The notes under the pieces: model-generated
Told to the model about the DNA's origin: nothing
What the model saw: the letters and a program-made list of their open reading frames with translations, nothing else
The model's database searches: none
In this document: piece by piece, positions 34,096-43,900 of the stretch
Numbering within the stretch: position 1 is the first letter of the stretch
Layout of the letters: each line of letters opens with the position of its first letter
Program-made: the position numbers and the translations under genes
NCBI GenBank assembly: GCA_027451525.1
Contig: DAIDJF010000032.1
Coordinates: 1 to 60,904, forward strand
Source of the DNA: Ktedonobacterales bacterium
GTDB lineage: Bacteria; Chloroflexota; Ktedonobacteria; Ktedonobacterales; Ktedonobacteraceae
DNA length: 60,904 bases
Direction of reading: 5' to 3'

Positions 34096-35451
34096 TCAGG
34101 ACATCTTCAAACCTAAATTTTGCAAGTCAGTGAAAAAATGAGGATAGCTTTTCGCAATGTGTTCGCCTCCACTGAGCGTTAGACCGTGCTGGCTACGCAT
34201 GCCCGCAATCGTCAACGCCATCAGCAGGCGATGATCAGAGTGACCATCGACAGTAACGCCACCCACAATACCAGCAGGACGCCCATGCACGATAATCGCA
34301 TCTTGTTTAGGCGTGACAGCGCAACCTGCGCGTTGCAGTTCCGCGCACAGATCGTTAATACGGTCAGACTCTTTATAATGCAGGCTTTCAATATTGAAAA
34401 AAACGCTCTCCCCCTCAGCAAAACAGGCAGCGGCAACCAATACAGGAATGCAATCAATAATACGATCACCATCCACTGTCACCCCGCGCAAGGGACGCCC
34501 ACCACGCACGCGCAACGTCTCACCATCTCTAGAAAAGTCCACTCCCATCAGTCTAAAAGCCGCGAGCACCTCTTCACCTATCTCCTCGCCAGGATGCAAC
34601 GGCGTTAGTGTCACTTCGCTCGCCGGATTAGTGGTGACAGCACAGGCGGCGATTAAAGCAGCAGCAGAAGGATAATCACCAGGGATAGTATAGGTGCGCG
34701 GTTGATAGTGCTGTCCACCAGCGACAACAAAATGCAACAATGTTTCATCATAAATAACTTCGATACCTGCGTCATGCAGCACTTCAAGCGTAGCGCGCAC
34801 CAAAGGCTGCGATTTCAAACCATCCACGACGGTTATCTCTAATCCCTCTTGCAACAGTGGAGCGAGAAAGAGCAACGCGCTGAGATACTGCGAGCTACGC
34901 GCCCCTGAGATTGTAATGTTTCCACCGTGCAGTTTGCCACCGCGCAACGTAATCGGTAAATAGCCCTCACTACCCATTCCCTGGCAATCCGCACCTAGCG
35001 CGGTCAACGCTGTGAGCAATTCGCGATTAGGCCGCTTACCAAGTGATTGCGGGTGATCAGTCACAAAAGTAACGGCGGGCAATAAAGCTCCGAGACCAAG
35101 CAGCAGGCGTAAGACAGCCCCCGCGTTCCCAACGTTGATCTCTTTATGTTCTGTGCGTTCGCCCAAACGCATCGGATCAATACCATATACATGTAACACG
35201 CGCTGCTGCTCATCTTGCCATGCAAGCGTTGCACCGAACGCCTGGCAACCACGCAATAACGCCTCGCTATCGTCACTTTGCGCGGGATTCACCACCAGAC
35301 TCTCACCATTCGCCACTATTGCCGCTAACAAATAGCGCAACGTATAGTATTTCGACGATGGCAAAAGTGGCGTACCCTGTAAAATATCTGTTGGTAAAAT
35401 ATGTCTATGCCGTGTGGCTCTCTGTGACAATGCGACAATCTCTTCTTGCAT
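34096..35451 (-). CDS. aroA: EPSP synthase homologue (AroA family) with atypical substrate motif
   Basis: The 451-residue enzyme has the two-domain enolpyruvyltransferase fold. Recognisable parts are VGNAGAVLRLLLG (the usual GNAGT/A-x-R loop), ARSSQYLSALLFLAPL (phosphate-binding Ser-Ser), DGDRIIDCIPVL (catalytic Asp region), HYKESDRI and GHSDHRLLMAL. The N-terminal box normally K-S-x-S-N-R reads KYYTLR here, so the shikimate-contacting Ser and Asn are changed. It may be a diverged EPSP synthase or a paralogue with another acceptor. No other aro gene is adjacent. Confidence 0.8.
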   Translation of the reverse strand: MQEEIVALSQRATRHRHILPTDILQGTPLLPSSKYYTLRYLLAAIVANGESLVVNPAQSDDSEALLRGCQAFGATLAWQDEQQRVLHVYGIDPMRLGERTEHKEINVGNAGAVLRLLLGLGALLPAVTFVTDHPQSLGKRPNRELLTALTALGADCQGMGSEGYLPITLRGGKLHGGNITISGARSSQYLSALLFLAPLLQEGLEITVVDGLKSQPLVRATLEVLHDAGIEVIYDETLLHFVVAGGQHYQPRTYTIPGDYPSAAALIAACAVTTNPASEVTLTPLHPGEEIGEEVLAAFRLMGVDFSRDGETLRVRGGRPLRGVTVDGDRIIDCIPVLVAAACFAEGESVFFNIESLHYKESDRINDLCAELQRAGCAVTPKQDAIIVHGRPAGIVGGVTVDGHSDHRLLMALTIAGMRSQHGLTLSGGEHIAKSYPHFFTDLQNLGLKMS

Positions 35452-35588
35452 GGCTTCCCTTCTCGCTGCAATTACAATCCACGACTGGCTCTATCGCCTT
35501 CTTGTTTAGCGCGCAAGTTGCCTTTTCATATTTTCGGTCACTCGCTAGACAACTCAATTCTATCCTATCACAACGCGCTAACAAAAAC

Positions 35589-35689
35589 GTAACAAACCTC
35601 TACATACGTGGGCATTTTTCATACACGTTTGTTACACATTCGTTTTCAACGCACGTTACAAATATAATACACAATTATTACAAATATAA
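35589..35689. promoter_or_regulatory. Cluster of GTTACA-type repeats in the aroA / amine oxidase gap
   Basis: GTAACAAAC (35589-35597) and GTTTGTTAC (35627-35635) are perfect inverted 9-mers. TTACAAATATAA occurs twice in direct orientation (35656-35667 and 35678-35689), exactly 22 bases apart, about two helical turns. The arrangement in a divergent promoter gap suggests tandem binding sites for one regulator. No gene was seen in 35452-35818. Confidence 0.45.
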
Positions 35690-35716
35690 AAGCTGCACAA
35701 ATTTCCACACAACAGA

Positions 35717-35747
35717 GTAAAATATCGCAAAATAGACGATATTTTAC
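35717..35747. promoter_or_regulatory. Operator-like inverted repeat abutting the amine oxidase promoter
   Basis: GTAAAATATCG (35717-35727) and CGATATTTTAC (35737-35747) are perfect 11-base arms with a 9-base spacer, ending at the base before the -35 box. The AT-rich palindrome suits a repressor or activator site. Confidence 0.6.
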
Positions 35748-35777
35748 TTGACTTTTTGCAAGGACATTTGCTATACT
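35748..35777 (+). promoter_or_regulatory. Strong promoter of the amine oxidase gene
   Basis: TTGACT (35748-35753), an 18-base spacer and TATACT (35772-35777) preceded by TG-C (extended -10). The predicted start near 35784 leaves a 35-base leader with GGAGGG before ATG 35819. Confidence 0.8.
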
Positions 35778-35818
35778 CAGTTTTATCGGAAACACTACGA
35801 TGGAGGGCAGTAACTACC

Positions 35819-36994
35819 ATGTATCAGCAACGTATCGTCATTATAGGTGCGGGCATTGTCGGACTGGCAACTGCCTACACGCTCCTCAAACAGGGCATGC
35901 GCAACGTGATCGTCCTGGAGCAGGCGACAGTCGATCATCAACGCAGCACATCGCATGGTCTCTCGCGTTTGTTACGCTTTGAGTATGGGGAAGATCGCTT
36001 CTATTCGGAGATGGTGCGACACAGTTTACGCCGCTGGCATGAACTTGGGCACCAAAGTCAGCACAAACTCTATACCCCAACTGAAGTGCTCTCCCTGGGC
36101 AATGAGATAGATAATTGCACTAAAGCCAGCTATTATCATCTCCGTGATATGGGTCTTCCCATTCAGCGTCTCTCGCGTGATGCCTGCAAACAGCTTTTCC
36201 CACAATTCAATATACAGGCATACGACATGTATACGTATAACAAAGAGGCCGCCATTCTCTACGCTTCCAATTGTTTACTGACGCTTAAAGAACATATCCT
36301 TAGCATGGGTGGCATAATTCACGAAACATGTCGCGTGAAAACAATCTTGCATGACAATCCGCACATACCGTTGCGCATTCGTACCACCGACAACAATGAG
36401 ATACAAGCGGAGCGCGTGGTCTCGGCGGTTGGCTCCTGGGTTCATTATTTACTTGCCGACCTTCAGCTGCCAATACGTATCACGCGCCAATATCTACTCT
36501 ATTTTGCCAATCTCTCGCCCACATTATTTGGTCTGCACACCTTTCCTGCCTTTTTGACCGATGATATTTACGGCTTCCCTATTCATAGCACCTGCGCAGG
36601 CTGTGGTCCCAACTGGCTCAAGGTTGCATCACACAAATTTGGTAACACAATTGATCCAGACCAGATACCACAAATAGACGAGCGCGTGGTCAAACAGGTG
36701 GCCGAGAAAACCTATCAATTGCTGCCACAACTACGTGAAGCACGCCTGATCCATGTTGATGCCTGCATGTACGACGTGAGTCCCGACGAGAATTTTATCC
36801 TTGACTATCATCCCGACGATCCGCGCATCGTTTTTGCCGCTGGACTTACCGGGCATGGCTTCAAATTTGGGCCGCTACTGGGCGAAATTCTCAGCAGTCT
36901 CGTGCGCAATACACCCCCCCCCGTACCAATAGAGCGTTTCCGTCTGAACCGCCTGATGCAAGCGAGCTACAAACAACATATATCCGTTGCCTGA
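35819..36994 (+). CDS. MSOX/MTOX-type amine oxidase with covalent FAD
   Basis: The 391-residue flavoprotein resembles monomeric sarcosine oxidase and N-methyl-L-tryptophan oxidase. The N-terminal dinucleotide motif is IIGAGIVGLATAYTLLKQG, followed by STSHGLSRLLRFEYGED. Near the C-terminus ACMYDVSPDENFILDYHP contains the Cys that carries FAD covalently in the family, and GLTGHGFKFGPLLGEILS completes the site. It probably oxidises an N-methyl amino acid to an imine, giving peroxide. The ATG with GGAGGG is preferred over an in-frame TTG that lies in the promoter. Confidence 0.88.
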   Translation: MYQQRIVIIGAGIVGLATAYTLLKQGMRNVIVLEQATVDHQRSTSHGLSRLLRFEYGEDRFYSEMVRHSLRRWHELGHQSQHKLYTPTEVLSLGNEIDNCTKASYYHLRDMGLPIQRLSRDACKQLFPQFNIQAYDMYTYNKEAAILYASNCLLTLKEHILSMGGIIHETCRVKTILHDNPHIPLRIRTTDNNEIQAERVVSAVGSWVHYLLADLQLPIRITRQYLLYFANLSPTLFGLHTFPAFLTDDIYGFPIHSTCAGCGPNWLKVASHKFGNTIDPDQIPQIDERVVKQVAEKTYQLLPQLREARLIHVDACMYDVSPDENFILDYHPDDPRIVFAAGLTGHGFKFGPLLGEILSSLVRNTPPPVPIERFRLNRLMQASYKQHISVA

Positions 36995-37008
36995 CGACAT
37001 TCTTCAAC

Positions 37009-37066
37009 TTGCACATTTGGTTAGAGCATGTTATGGTATTTCCATACCCCTATGCAAGGGGTATGG
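37009..37066 (+). promoter_or_regulatory. Cupredoxin promoter with CsoR-like operator
   Basis: TTGCAC (37009-37014), a 17-base spacer and TATGGT (37032-37037) are followed by CCATACCCC (37042-37050) and GGGGTATGG (37058-37066), perfect arms around TATGCAA. The operator lies on the predicted start. CCCC/GGGG arms around a short AT core, with flanking ATA/TAT, match the CsoR type known from Gram-positive copper genes. It also resembles a terminator for the upstream gene, but the copA promoter shares its geometry. Confidence 0.65.
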
Positions 37067-37138
37067 GTTCTCTCACTATCTTGGACTTGTTCTTGGTTTG
37101 TGCGGTTTTTTAAGAAGTAAAGCAGGTGGAAGTTACTA

Positions 37139-37579
37139 ATGAAACGTAAAATTTTCGCTATTGGTGTCATCGCTTTGCTAGGTGCAGTATTCTTGGCAGC
37201 GTGCGCAAATACCCTATCCAATGGGCCAGCAGGTTCGACGACAGTGCAGATTTCACTGACAGATTTTCACATTGCCTCATCCGTACACGATTTTAGGCCA
37301 GGAAAACCCTATCATTTTGTTATTACGAACAATGGGCATGTCACACATGAGTTTATGATTATGCCATCAAACGCTCAGGTGAGTACAGGAACTATGAATA
37401 TGAGCCAGATGGATAAACTGGCCCTTGCTTATAGCGAGGACATTGCTCCAGGAACAACAAAAATACTGAATTACACGTTTCCTACCTCCACACAATCCAC
37501 ACAGCCACAATTTGCTTGTTACTATCTGGGACACTACGAGGCTGGCATGCATACTAGAGTAAAAGTAAGCTCGACATGA
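37139..37579 (+). CDS. Cupredoxin-domain lipoprotein
   Basis: The 146-residue precursor has a lipoprotein signal (LGAVFLAAC, lipobox Cys near residue 22) and a cupredoxin fold. Type I copper ligands are likely His in HVTHEFMIM and the C-x(n)-H-x(n)-M cluster in CYYLGHYEAGM. It is anchored outside the membrane and binds or transfers copper. The upstream CsoR-like operator links it to the CopA gene that follows its own terminator. Confidence 0.88.
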   Translation: MKRKIFAIGVIALLGAVFLAACANTLSNGPAGSTTVQISLTDFHIASSVHDFRPGKPYHFVITNNGHVTHEFMIMPSNAQVSTGTMNMSQMDKLALAYSEDIAPGTTKILNYTFPTSTQSTQPQFACYYLGHYEAGMHTRVKVSST

Positions 37580-37627
37580 ACCAATAGGCACTCCCTAACC
37601 GTGTTCTCTTTATGAGATCACACAATC

Positions 37628-37670
37628 ATCTGCATCCGCCGGGGATAGCGGATGCAGATATCTCTTTTTG
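37628..37670 (+). terminator. Rho-independent terminator of the cupredoxin gene
   Basis: ATCTGCATCCGC (37628-37639) and GCGGATGCAGAT (37648-37659) pair perfectly over 8 bases and are followed by ATCTCTTTTTGG. Confidence 0.85.
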
Positions 37671-37746
37671 GCTCTATAAAACAAGCACTCTACCTCACAA
37701 ATTACTCACAAGTGCCCGTATTGACGACATAGAACGTGTGACAGAT

Positions 37747-37803
37747 TTGACAAAGGCCTTCATTGCGTGTATACTATTTCATATACCCCCCCCATAGGGG
37801 TAT
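37747..37803 (+). promoter_or_regulatory. copA promoter with CsoR-like operator
   Basis: TTGACA (37747-37752), a 17-base spacer and TATACT (37770-37775) form a near-consensus promoter. ATACCCC (37783-37789) and GGGGTAT (37797-37803) around CCCCATA lie at the predicted start. The -10 to ATACCCC distance is 7 bases, versus 6 at the cupredoxin promoter, so one repressor probably controls both. No csoR gene is in the window. Confidence 0.75.
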
Positions 37804-37852
37804 GGTTATTGTAAAAACTCTACCATATCGCAATATTCATGAGGTGATAACA

Positions 37853-40492
37853 ATGGCAACAGAAGCCAGACAACATACAGAAATACAGACAGAGCAGGCG
37901 CATACAGAAATACAGACGGCAGAAGAGCGTGCCGTTTTCGCGCTTGAGGGCATGACCTGCGCTTCCTGTGCCATGCGAATCGAGAAGGGACTTAAAAAGC
38001 TTCCCGGTGTGCTCGACGCACAGGTCAATCTGGCAACCGAACAGGCAACAGTGCGTTATGATAGCGCGCATGTACAGCCAGAACAGATGGTGCAGAAGGT
38101 GGACGCGGTTGGCTACAAGGCGATCCCGCTTGTGCTTCCCACACCTAAACCCGTACCTCAGCCACAGCAGACGGAAGAGGTCCACACTACGCTGGCACTT
38201 GAGGGCATGACCTGTGCTTCCTGCGCCATGCGGATTGAAAAGGGACTCAAGAAACTTCCTGGCATTGTTGATGCGCAGGTCAATCTGGCAACCGAGCGTG
38301 CCAGCGTGACTTATCAGCCAGGCATGACAGATATCGACAAGATGCTGGCAAAGGTTGAAGCAGTTGGCTATAAAGCTACACCTTTAGAGCAACCTGCGAT
38401 CATAACACAACCATCTCAGACTGAGATCAACCTTGCCCCGACAAACGTTTCGCTCGTTTCGCCCCAGGAAGAAGAGCGCAGCAGACGCAAGGCAGCAGAG
38501 ATTGTGCATAAACGCAACCTGCTTATACTTGGCATAGTGCTCTCACTGCCGGTTGTCATTCTCAGCATGTTCTTCATGAACCGCTTTCCAGGCGAGAACT
38601 ATCTCTTGCTCGTGCTTACCACGCCAGTATGGGCGATAGTCGGTTGGGAGTTCCATCGTGGCGCGTTGAAAACGCTGCGTCACGCCAGCGCGAACATGGA
38701 TACGCTGGTCTCTCTCGGCTCGACCGCCGCCTATGTGATGAGCGTCGTCGCGACCTTTTTCCCCACGCTAATTGGCGGCGTCACCTTTTATGATACGGCG
38801 GCCCTGATCGTCACGCTCATTTTCCTGGGCAAATACCTTGAGGCACGCGCAAAAGGCCAGACCAACGATGCCATCCGAAAATTGATTGGTCTGCAAGCAA
38901 AAACCGCTCATGTCATGCGCAACGGGCAAGAGATCGAACTACCTATCGAGCAGGTGCAGGTCAACGATGAATTAGTCGTGCGTCCCGGCGAGAAAATTCC
39001 TGTCGATGGACTCACACTCTCAGGTCACTCAGCCGTTGACGAATCGATGATTACGGGCGAGAGCATTCCCGTCGAAAAAACTGAAGGCGACACGCTGATT
39101 GGCGCAACGATCAACCAGCGTGGACTACTGCACATGCGCGCGACAAAGGTTGGTGCGGATACTGTACTAGCCAGCATCATTCGCATGGTCGAGCAGGCCC
39201 AGGGTTCTAAAGCTCCTATTCAGCGTCTCGCCGATAGCATTTCCAGCATTTTCGTACCGACAGTCCTGGTCATCGCCTCGCTGACCTTTATCGCCTGGGC
39301 TATCGTGGGTAACGTCTTTCATCTGTATAGCAGTGGTATGAGCGCGGGCACGAGCAATCCCTGGATTGTCGCGATTGTCGCGGCGGTTGCCGTGCTGGTC
39401 GTTGCCTGCCCTTGCGCGTTGGGACTGGCAACGCCAACCGCGATTATGGTCGGCACAGGCAAGGGGGCGGAACAAGGCATTCTGATCAAGGGCGGCGAAA
39501 GCCTGGAACGCATTCAGGCCGTGCGTGCGGTACTACTTGATAAGACAGGCACGATCACACGCGGCAAACCAGAACTGACCGATGTTATCGCCCTTATGGA
39601 GAGCCAGCGCGATGAAATGCTCCGTCTGGCAGCAGAAGCCGAGCAGGGATCAGAACACCCTCTGGCAACAGCAATTGTCGAGGGAGCAAAGGCGCAAGGT
39701 CTGACATTGGGCAGCTATCCACAGCGTTTCACAGCTCTGGCGGGACGCGGCTTGGAAGCAAGTGTTGAGGATCACGCGCTTCTGATTGGCACACGAAACC
39801 TGCTAAGCGAACAGAAGATTGATATACGTCCGCTGCAACAGCAATTAGAAACGCTGGAAGCGCAGGGCAAAACAGCGATGCTCGTTGCCATTGATGGCGC
39901 ACTCGCGGGTCTTGTCGCGGTCGCGGACACGGTGAAAGTCGGTTCGGCTGAGGCAATCAAAAATTTGCAGGAGCAAGGCATTAGCGTCTGGATGATTACG
40001 GGCGATAATCGCCGCACCGCGCTGGCTATCGCTTCACAGGTTGGCATTGCGCCTGAGCATGTGCTGGCGGAGGTCTTGCCAGAAGACAAGGCCAATCAGG
40101 TCAAACGCTTGCAGGAGCAGGGATTGGTCGTGGCCTTCGCGGGTGATGGTATCAACGACGCCCCCGCGCTGGTGCAGGCGGACGCGGGGATCGCGATGGG
40201 CACAGGCACTGATGTGGCGATGGAGGCCTCAGACATCACGCTGGTCAAGGGCAATCTGCGCAGCATGGCAACCGCCCTCGCGCTCTCACGGGCAACAATG
40301 CGCACGATCAAGCAGAATCTGTTCTGGGCCTTTGCCTATAACGTGATCTTAATCCCGACAGCGATTCTCTCGCCGATGATACCCTTCCTGAAAGAGCAGG
40401 CTCCCATCTTCGCGGCAGCAGCGATGGCCCTCTCTTCAGTTACCGTGGTCAGCAACTCGCTCCGTCTGCGCCGCTTTGGACGCCAAAAATAA
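37853..40492 (+). CDS. copA: Copper-exporting P1B-type ATPase with two HMA domains
   Basis: The 879-residue pump begins with two tandem HMA metal-binding domains, each with [20 protein letters not shown] (Cys pairs at about 36/39 and 121/124). Eight membrane helices follow, with the transport motif [11 protein letters not shown], phosphorylation site [16 protein letters not shown] and nucleotide-domain [10 protein letters not shown]. The CPC motif and C-terminal helices suit Cu(I) export. The ATG follows GAGGTGAT; an earlier in-frame start overlaps the operator. The SHOCT gene follows. Confidence 0.95.
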   Translation: MATEARQHTEIQTEQAHTEIQTAEERAVFALEGMTCASCAMRIEKGLKKLPGVLDAQVNLATEQATVRYDSAHVQPEQMVQKVDAVGYKAIPLVLPTPKPVPQPQQTEEVHTTLALEGMTCASCAMRIEKGLKKLPGIVDAQVNLATERASVTYQPGMTDIDKMLAKVEAVGYKATPLEQPAIITQPSQTEINLAPTNVSLVSPQEEERSRRKAAEIVHKRNLLILGIVLSLPVVILSMFFMNRFPGENYLLLVLTTPVWAIVGWEFHRGALKTLRHASANMDTLVSLGSTAAYVMSVVATFFPTLIGGVTFYDTAALIVTLIFLGKYLEARAKGQTNDAIRKLIGLQAKTAHVMRNGQEIELPIEQVQVNDELVVRPGEKIPVDGLTLSGHSAVDESMITGESIPVEKTEGDTLIGATINQRGLLHMRATKVGADTVLASIIRMVEQAQGSKAPIQRLADSISSIFVPTVLVIASLTFIAWAIVGNVFHLYSSGMSAGTSNPWIVAIVAAVAVLVVACPCALGLATPTAIMVGTGKGAEQGILIKGGESLERIQAVRAVLLDKTGTITRGKPELTDVIALMESQRDEMLRLAAEAEQGSEHPLATAIVEGAKAQGLTLGSYPQRFTALAGRGLEASVEDHALLIGTRNLLSEQKIDIRPLQQQLETLEAQGKTAMLVAIDGALAGLVAVADTVKVGSAEAIKNLQEQGISVWMITGDNRRTALAIASQVGIAPEHVLAEVLPEDKANQVKRLQEQGLVVAFAGDGINDAPALVQADAGIAMGTGTDVAMEASDITLVKGNLRSMATALALSRATMRTIKQNLFWAFAYNVILIPTAILSPMIPFLKEQAPIFAAAAMALSSVTVVSNSLRLRRFGRQK

Positions 40493-40513
40493 ACGATTGT
40501 GATTTCATAGTGA

Positions 40514-40553
40514 TACCGTTATCACATTTCGTAATAGGCATGTGATAACGGTA
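40514..40553. terminator. Hairpin between copA and the SHOCT gene
   Basis: Perfect 14-base arms (40514-40527 and 40540-40553) with a 12-base loop, 22 bases after the copA stop. There is no U-tract; it may attenuate rather than fully terminate, or stabilise the copA 3' end. Confidence 0.6.
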
Positions 40554-40624
40554 GATGATACTTTAGGTATACGAAAGTTCTATAACAGACATAAGCCAAC
40601 TAATTCAGAAAGAAGGCAAATTCA

Positions 40625-40927
40625 ATGATGTGGTATTATGGCTACGGCCTCAACTGGTTCGCGATGGCCTTGATGGTGGTTGGCACAATTTTGTTTATCC
40701 TCTTGCTAGTTGTACTGGCGTGGGCCATCATTCGCTGGCTTGAGGGCCGACTTACCAGTGCTCCACGGGCGAGTTCCACGCGGGAATCACCATCGGCGTT
40801 GGAAATACTGCGCCAGCGCTACGCCAGGGGCGAGATTGATAGTGAAACGTTCGAGCGCATGAGTGCACAAATTGAAAGCACAGGGATGCCTTATCAACAG
40901 CAAAAAGTGCCATTCAGCAGTAGATGA
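40625..40927 (+). CDS. Membrane protein with C-terminal SHOCT domain
   Basis: The 100-residue protein has one membrane helix (about residues 12-36) and a C-terminal SHOCT motif (SALEILRQRYARGEIDSETFERM). SHOCT modules are short oligomerisation or tether domains often found at the end of small membrane proteins beside copper genes. A GAAAGAAGGC site lies just before the ATG. It may be co-expressed with copA. Confidence 0.85.
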   Translation: MMWYYGYGLNWFAMALMVVGTILFILLLVVLAWAIIRWLEGRLTSAPRASSTRESPSALEILRQRYARGEIDSETFERMSAQIESTGMPYQQQKVPFSSR

Positions 40928-40941
40928 TAATAACAGCTTAG

Positions 40942-40982
40942 AAAAGAGTGATACCGCCAGTAAAAGAGGTATCACTCTTTTT
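40942..40982. terminator. Bidirectional rho-independent terminator
   Basis: AAAAGAGTGATACC (40942-40955) and GGTATCACTCTTTT (40968-40981) pair perfectly over 12 bases, with a T-run on the plus side and A-run on the minus side. It serves both the SHOCT gene and the convergent permease operon. Confidence 0.88.
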
Positions 40983-40990
40983 GCTCTGAC

Positions 40991-43900
40991 TTAATCTTCG
41001 TTCAAACGCAATGTCTGACTGATCGACGGGCGCGATACCAGATAGATCATCCAGAGCAGCACACAAAGGCACAATACAGCCAAGACACCTAAGACCATCG
41101 CTAACGAACTGGGGATGATGATGCGCACTGCGGGAATATTTTGTGCCAGAAACAGGTCCGTATCGCCATTTGTACCTATACTTACAATATTCGTAAACAC
41201 CAGCAGAGGTACAGTAACAAACGCCAGTACCAGACCAAGCGCACAGCCCAGGCAAAGGGCTGTTACATAGATAAAACCCAGTTCGAGAGCCAGCATAGTA
41301 GCTAACTGACGCTGTACACTCCCAAGCGCGCGCAATAAGGCAAACATCGCCCGGCGATTACGCGCATTGAGCCAGGATGCGATCAAATTGCCAGCTACTG
41401 CCAGCAGCAACGGCACAGTCGCACCCAATGCGATAATACCGACAATATCGCGCTGCGTACTCTGTTGCTGTAATTGCGCTATAATAGTTCGCCGATCATA
41501 CAGTGGGTTCAACTGCAATTTTCCTGTGCTAAGCGTTGCGCGTATATGGGCCAGTTGCGCGGGATTATCTGTTGTCTTCAGCCAGATAGTATCAAGCGGT
41601 GACAGGTGAGAAGTGGCAGTGTTCAACTGATCGGCGAAAGCAAATTGTTGCGCATAGTTTACAACAAAACTTTGATAGTCCACCAGGATGGCTCCTGACA
41701 GAGCGGATGGATCAGATGTGGCGGCATTTGAACTGTCATCAAAAAGCGTTGGGATATTCTGCACCTGCGCGACCGCCTCAAAAGCCACCATGCCAGCACT
41801 CGTATTCAAGCCAAATATTTCACCGGGCGAGAGATCAAGCTTATTCCAGGCAGCGGCATCGACAATTGCTGGCTGCAAATTGTGAAAATAGGCATCTTGA
41901 CGCCTGGCAACGAGCATTGCCAGAAGCGAACTCAATGGTTGTTCCCCATTTTGCGCTGTCCAGATGGCAGTTTGGGCAAAGGTAGAGGCATCGACTGCGT
42001 AGAGCGCGACATTAGACCCATCTGTCGGCGTACTTAACTGGCTCGTGTAACTGGCTGATACAGCCTTGACACCTGCAAGATGGCGATACGGCGTCTCCTG
42101 CGCGGCAACCAGGCGGCTAGCATAATCAATCAGCGTCTCTCGCTTTCCCTGTTGGAGTTGTACGGGAGTATTGATCGTGCCCCGAAAATCGGCTCCGGCC
42201 TGGAATGAGGCAACATCGCTGACGCGCTCCTCTTGCGAGGCCGAGAGCACCTGACTGAAGATAATGAAAGCTGTTGCCAATGTCAGAAGTAAGGTAAGAC
42301 GCATAATCTGACCAGGAGAGCGCGCTAACTGTGCCAGTGCCAGCATACTTGCCGCGCCACGTCCCTTAAGCGCAAGCCACGCCCCAGCGCGCAAGATGAG
42401 GGGAAAGATGCGCAAAAAGGCCAACAACACCGCAATTACAAGAAATACTGGCGCGATTTGCGCGAGTGGCGCGCCAATTAATATACTCGCCTGCTGGTTT
42501 AATAATCCGGTGCGTGTCGCATACGTCGAGATAATATACCCGATAAAGACAATACAAGCAGCAAATACGTCAAGATAGAGTCGTTGCCACAAAGGTTTCT
42601 GCACAATGCGGCCCTGCTCACGGCGCAATGTGAGCATATCGGTATACGTTGCGCGCCTGATGGCGATAATCATGCTGAGCACAGCCGCGCCCGCCGTTGG
42701 AAAGGCAAACCAGCGCAGTGAAAATGCAATCTGCCAGACCTGCGCCAGGCTCAAATTCACCACGCTCTGCTCAGAGGATGAAAATGTGTGTAACATCACA
42801 AAGCGTACCATCTCGACAGCCAGCACAGGTCCTATCAAGAGTGCGCAACACCCTATCAGAATACTCTGCGTGACCAGTGCGCCAAATACCTGCTCCTCGC
42901 TTGCCCCTCGACTATGCAGCAAGGCAATAGCGTTTGCCTGATATTCCACCAATAATTCCGCCATCACCGCCACAAAGAAGATCAATAACGCCAGGACCTG
43001 GAGCGTCAAGACGGTAATTGGCAACTGCACCACCTGCGACTGATTGACGTATTGCGCCAGTGCATTCACCTGCCCTTGCACCTGCACGTCCTGCACTTGT
43101 GGCGCGTGATTGGCCTGATTCGCCACATCCGTTGTCAGAGCCGTCAAACCCGCCAGAAAACCATCCGTCTGGTCAGCGACAATATGCGCAGTATCCACAT
43201 GATATGCCCACAAGAGATTAAACGGATCAACAAGCATGGCTCCGTTATATTTTGCCTGTGCAAGATTACAGATATTACCAAATGTGGTAAGGAGTTGCTC
43301 ATTCGTTGTAAAACCGCTATAGACCCCGCTGGTCACTTTCACGGGCTGTATAAAGAGGTTTACTGCTGGTGCGTCCACCAGGCCAACCACCTGCACAGGT
43401 ATATGATAGGTAGCGACAACCATCGCCAGACCATTGACAAACTGCGTGGTTGCCACCAGTGTTGAACCAACCTGGACATGCAATTGGCTCGCGCTTTGTG
43501 GTGTCAGCAGTATTTCTAACGCCGTGCTATCAGGTTGGGGGAAACGCCCCCGCACAAGCGTAATTTGTTTCATCCCAGCAGAACTATCATAGCCCTGTAA
43601 CTGAAGCTCCAGATTTTTCTGTGTGATCGAACTACGCGTGTCATCACTATGCGTAAGCAAGGGGAACAAGGAGGTATGCAACGAAAATTGGAGCGTTCCC
43701 GCGCTGTAGGTTCCAATATCGTGTTGCACAGCCTGTTGAATTTGCTGGGTACTTTGATCAATCACTAACGAAGAGACCTGTGGGGTTGAGCCTTGCATAA
43801 GAAGAGTAGAGCGCGTGAGAAAATTATTTAAGGCACCACGAAAACCGATTGCCATCGTTGCCTGCGAATAAAATGGGATTGCGCAGACTAACGTCACCGC

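Noticed and set aside
37042..37066. Terminator of the amine oxidase gene
   Set aside because: There is no U-tract, and the sequence and position match the copA operator, so an operator is preferred; a dual role is possible.
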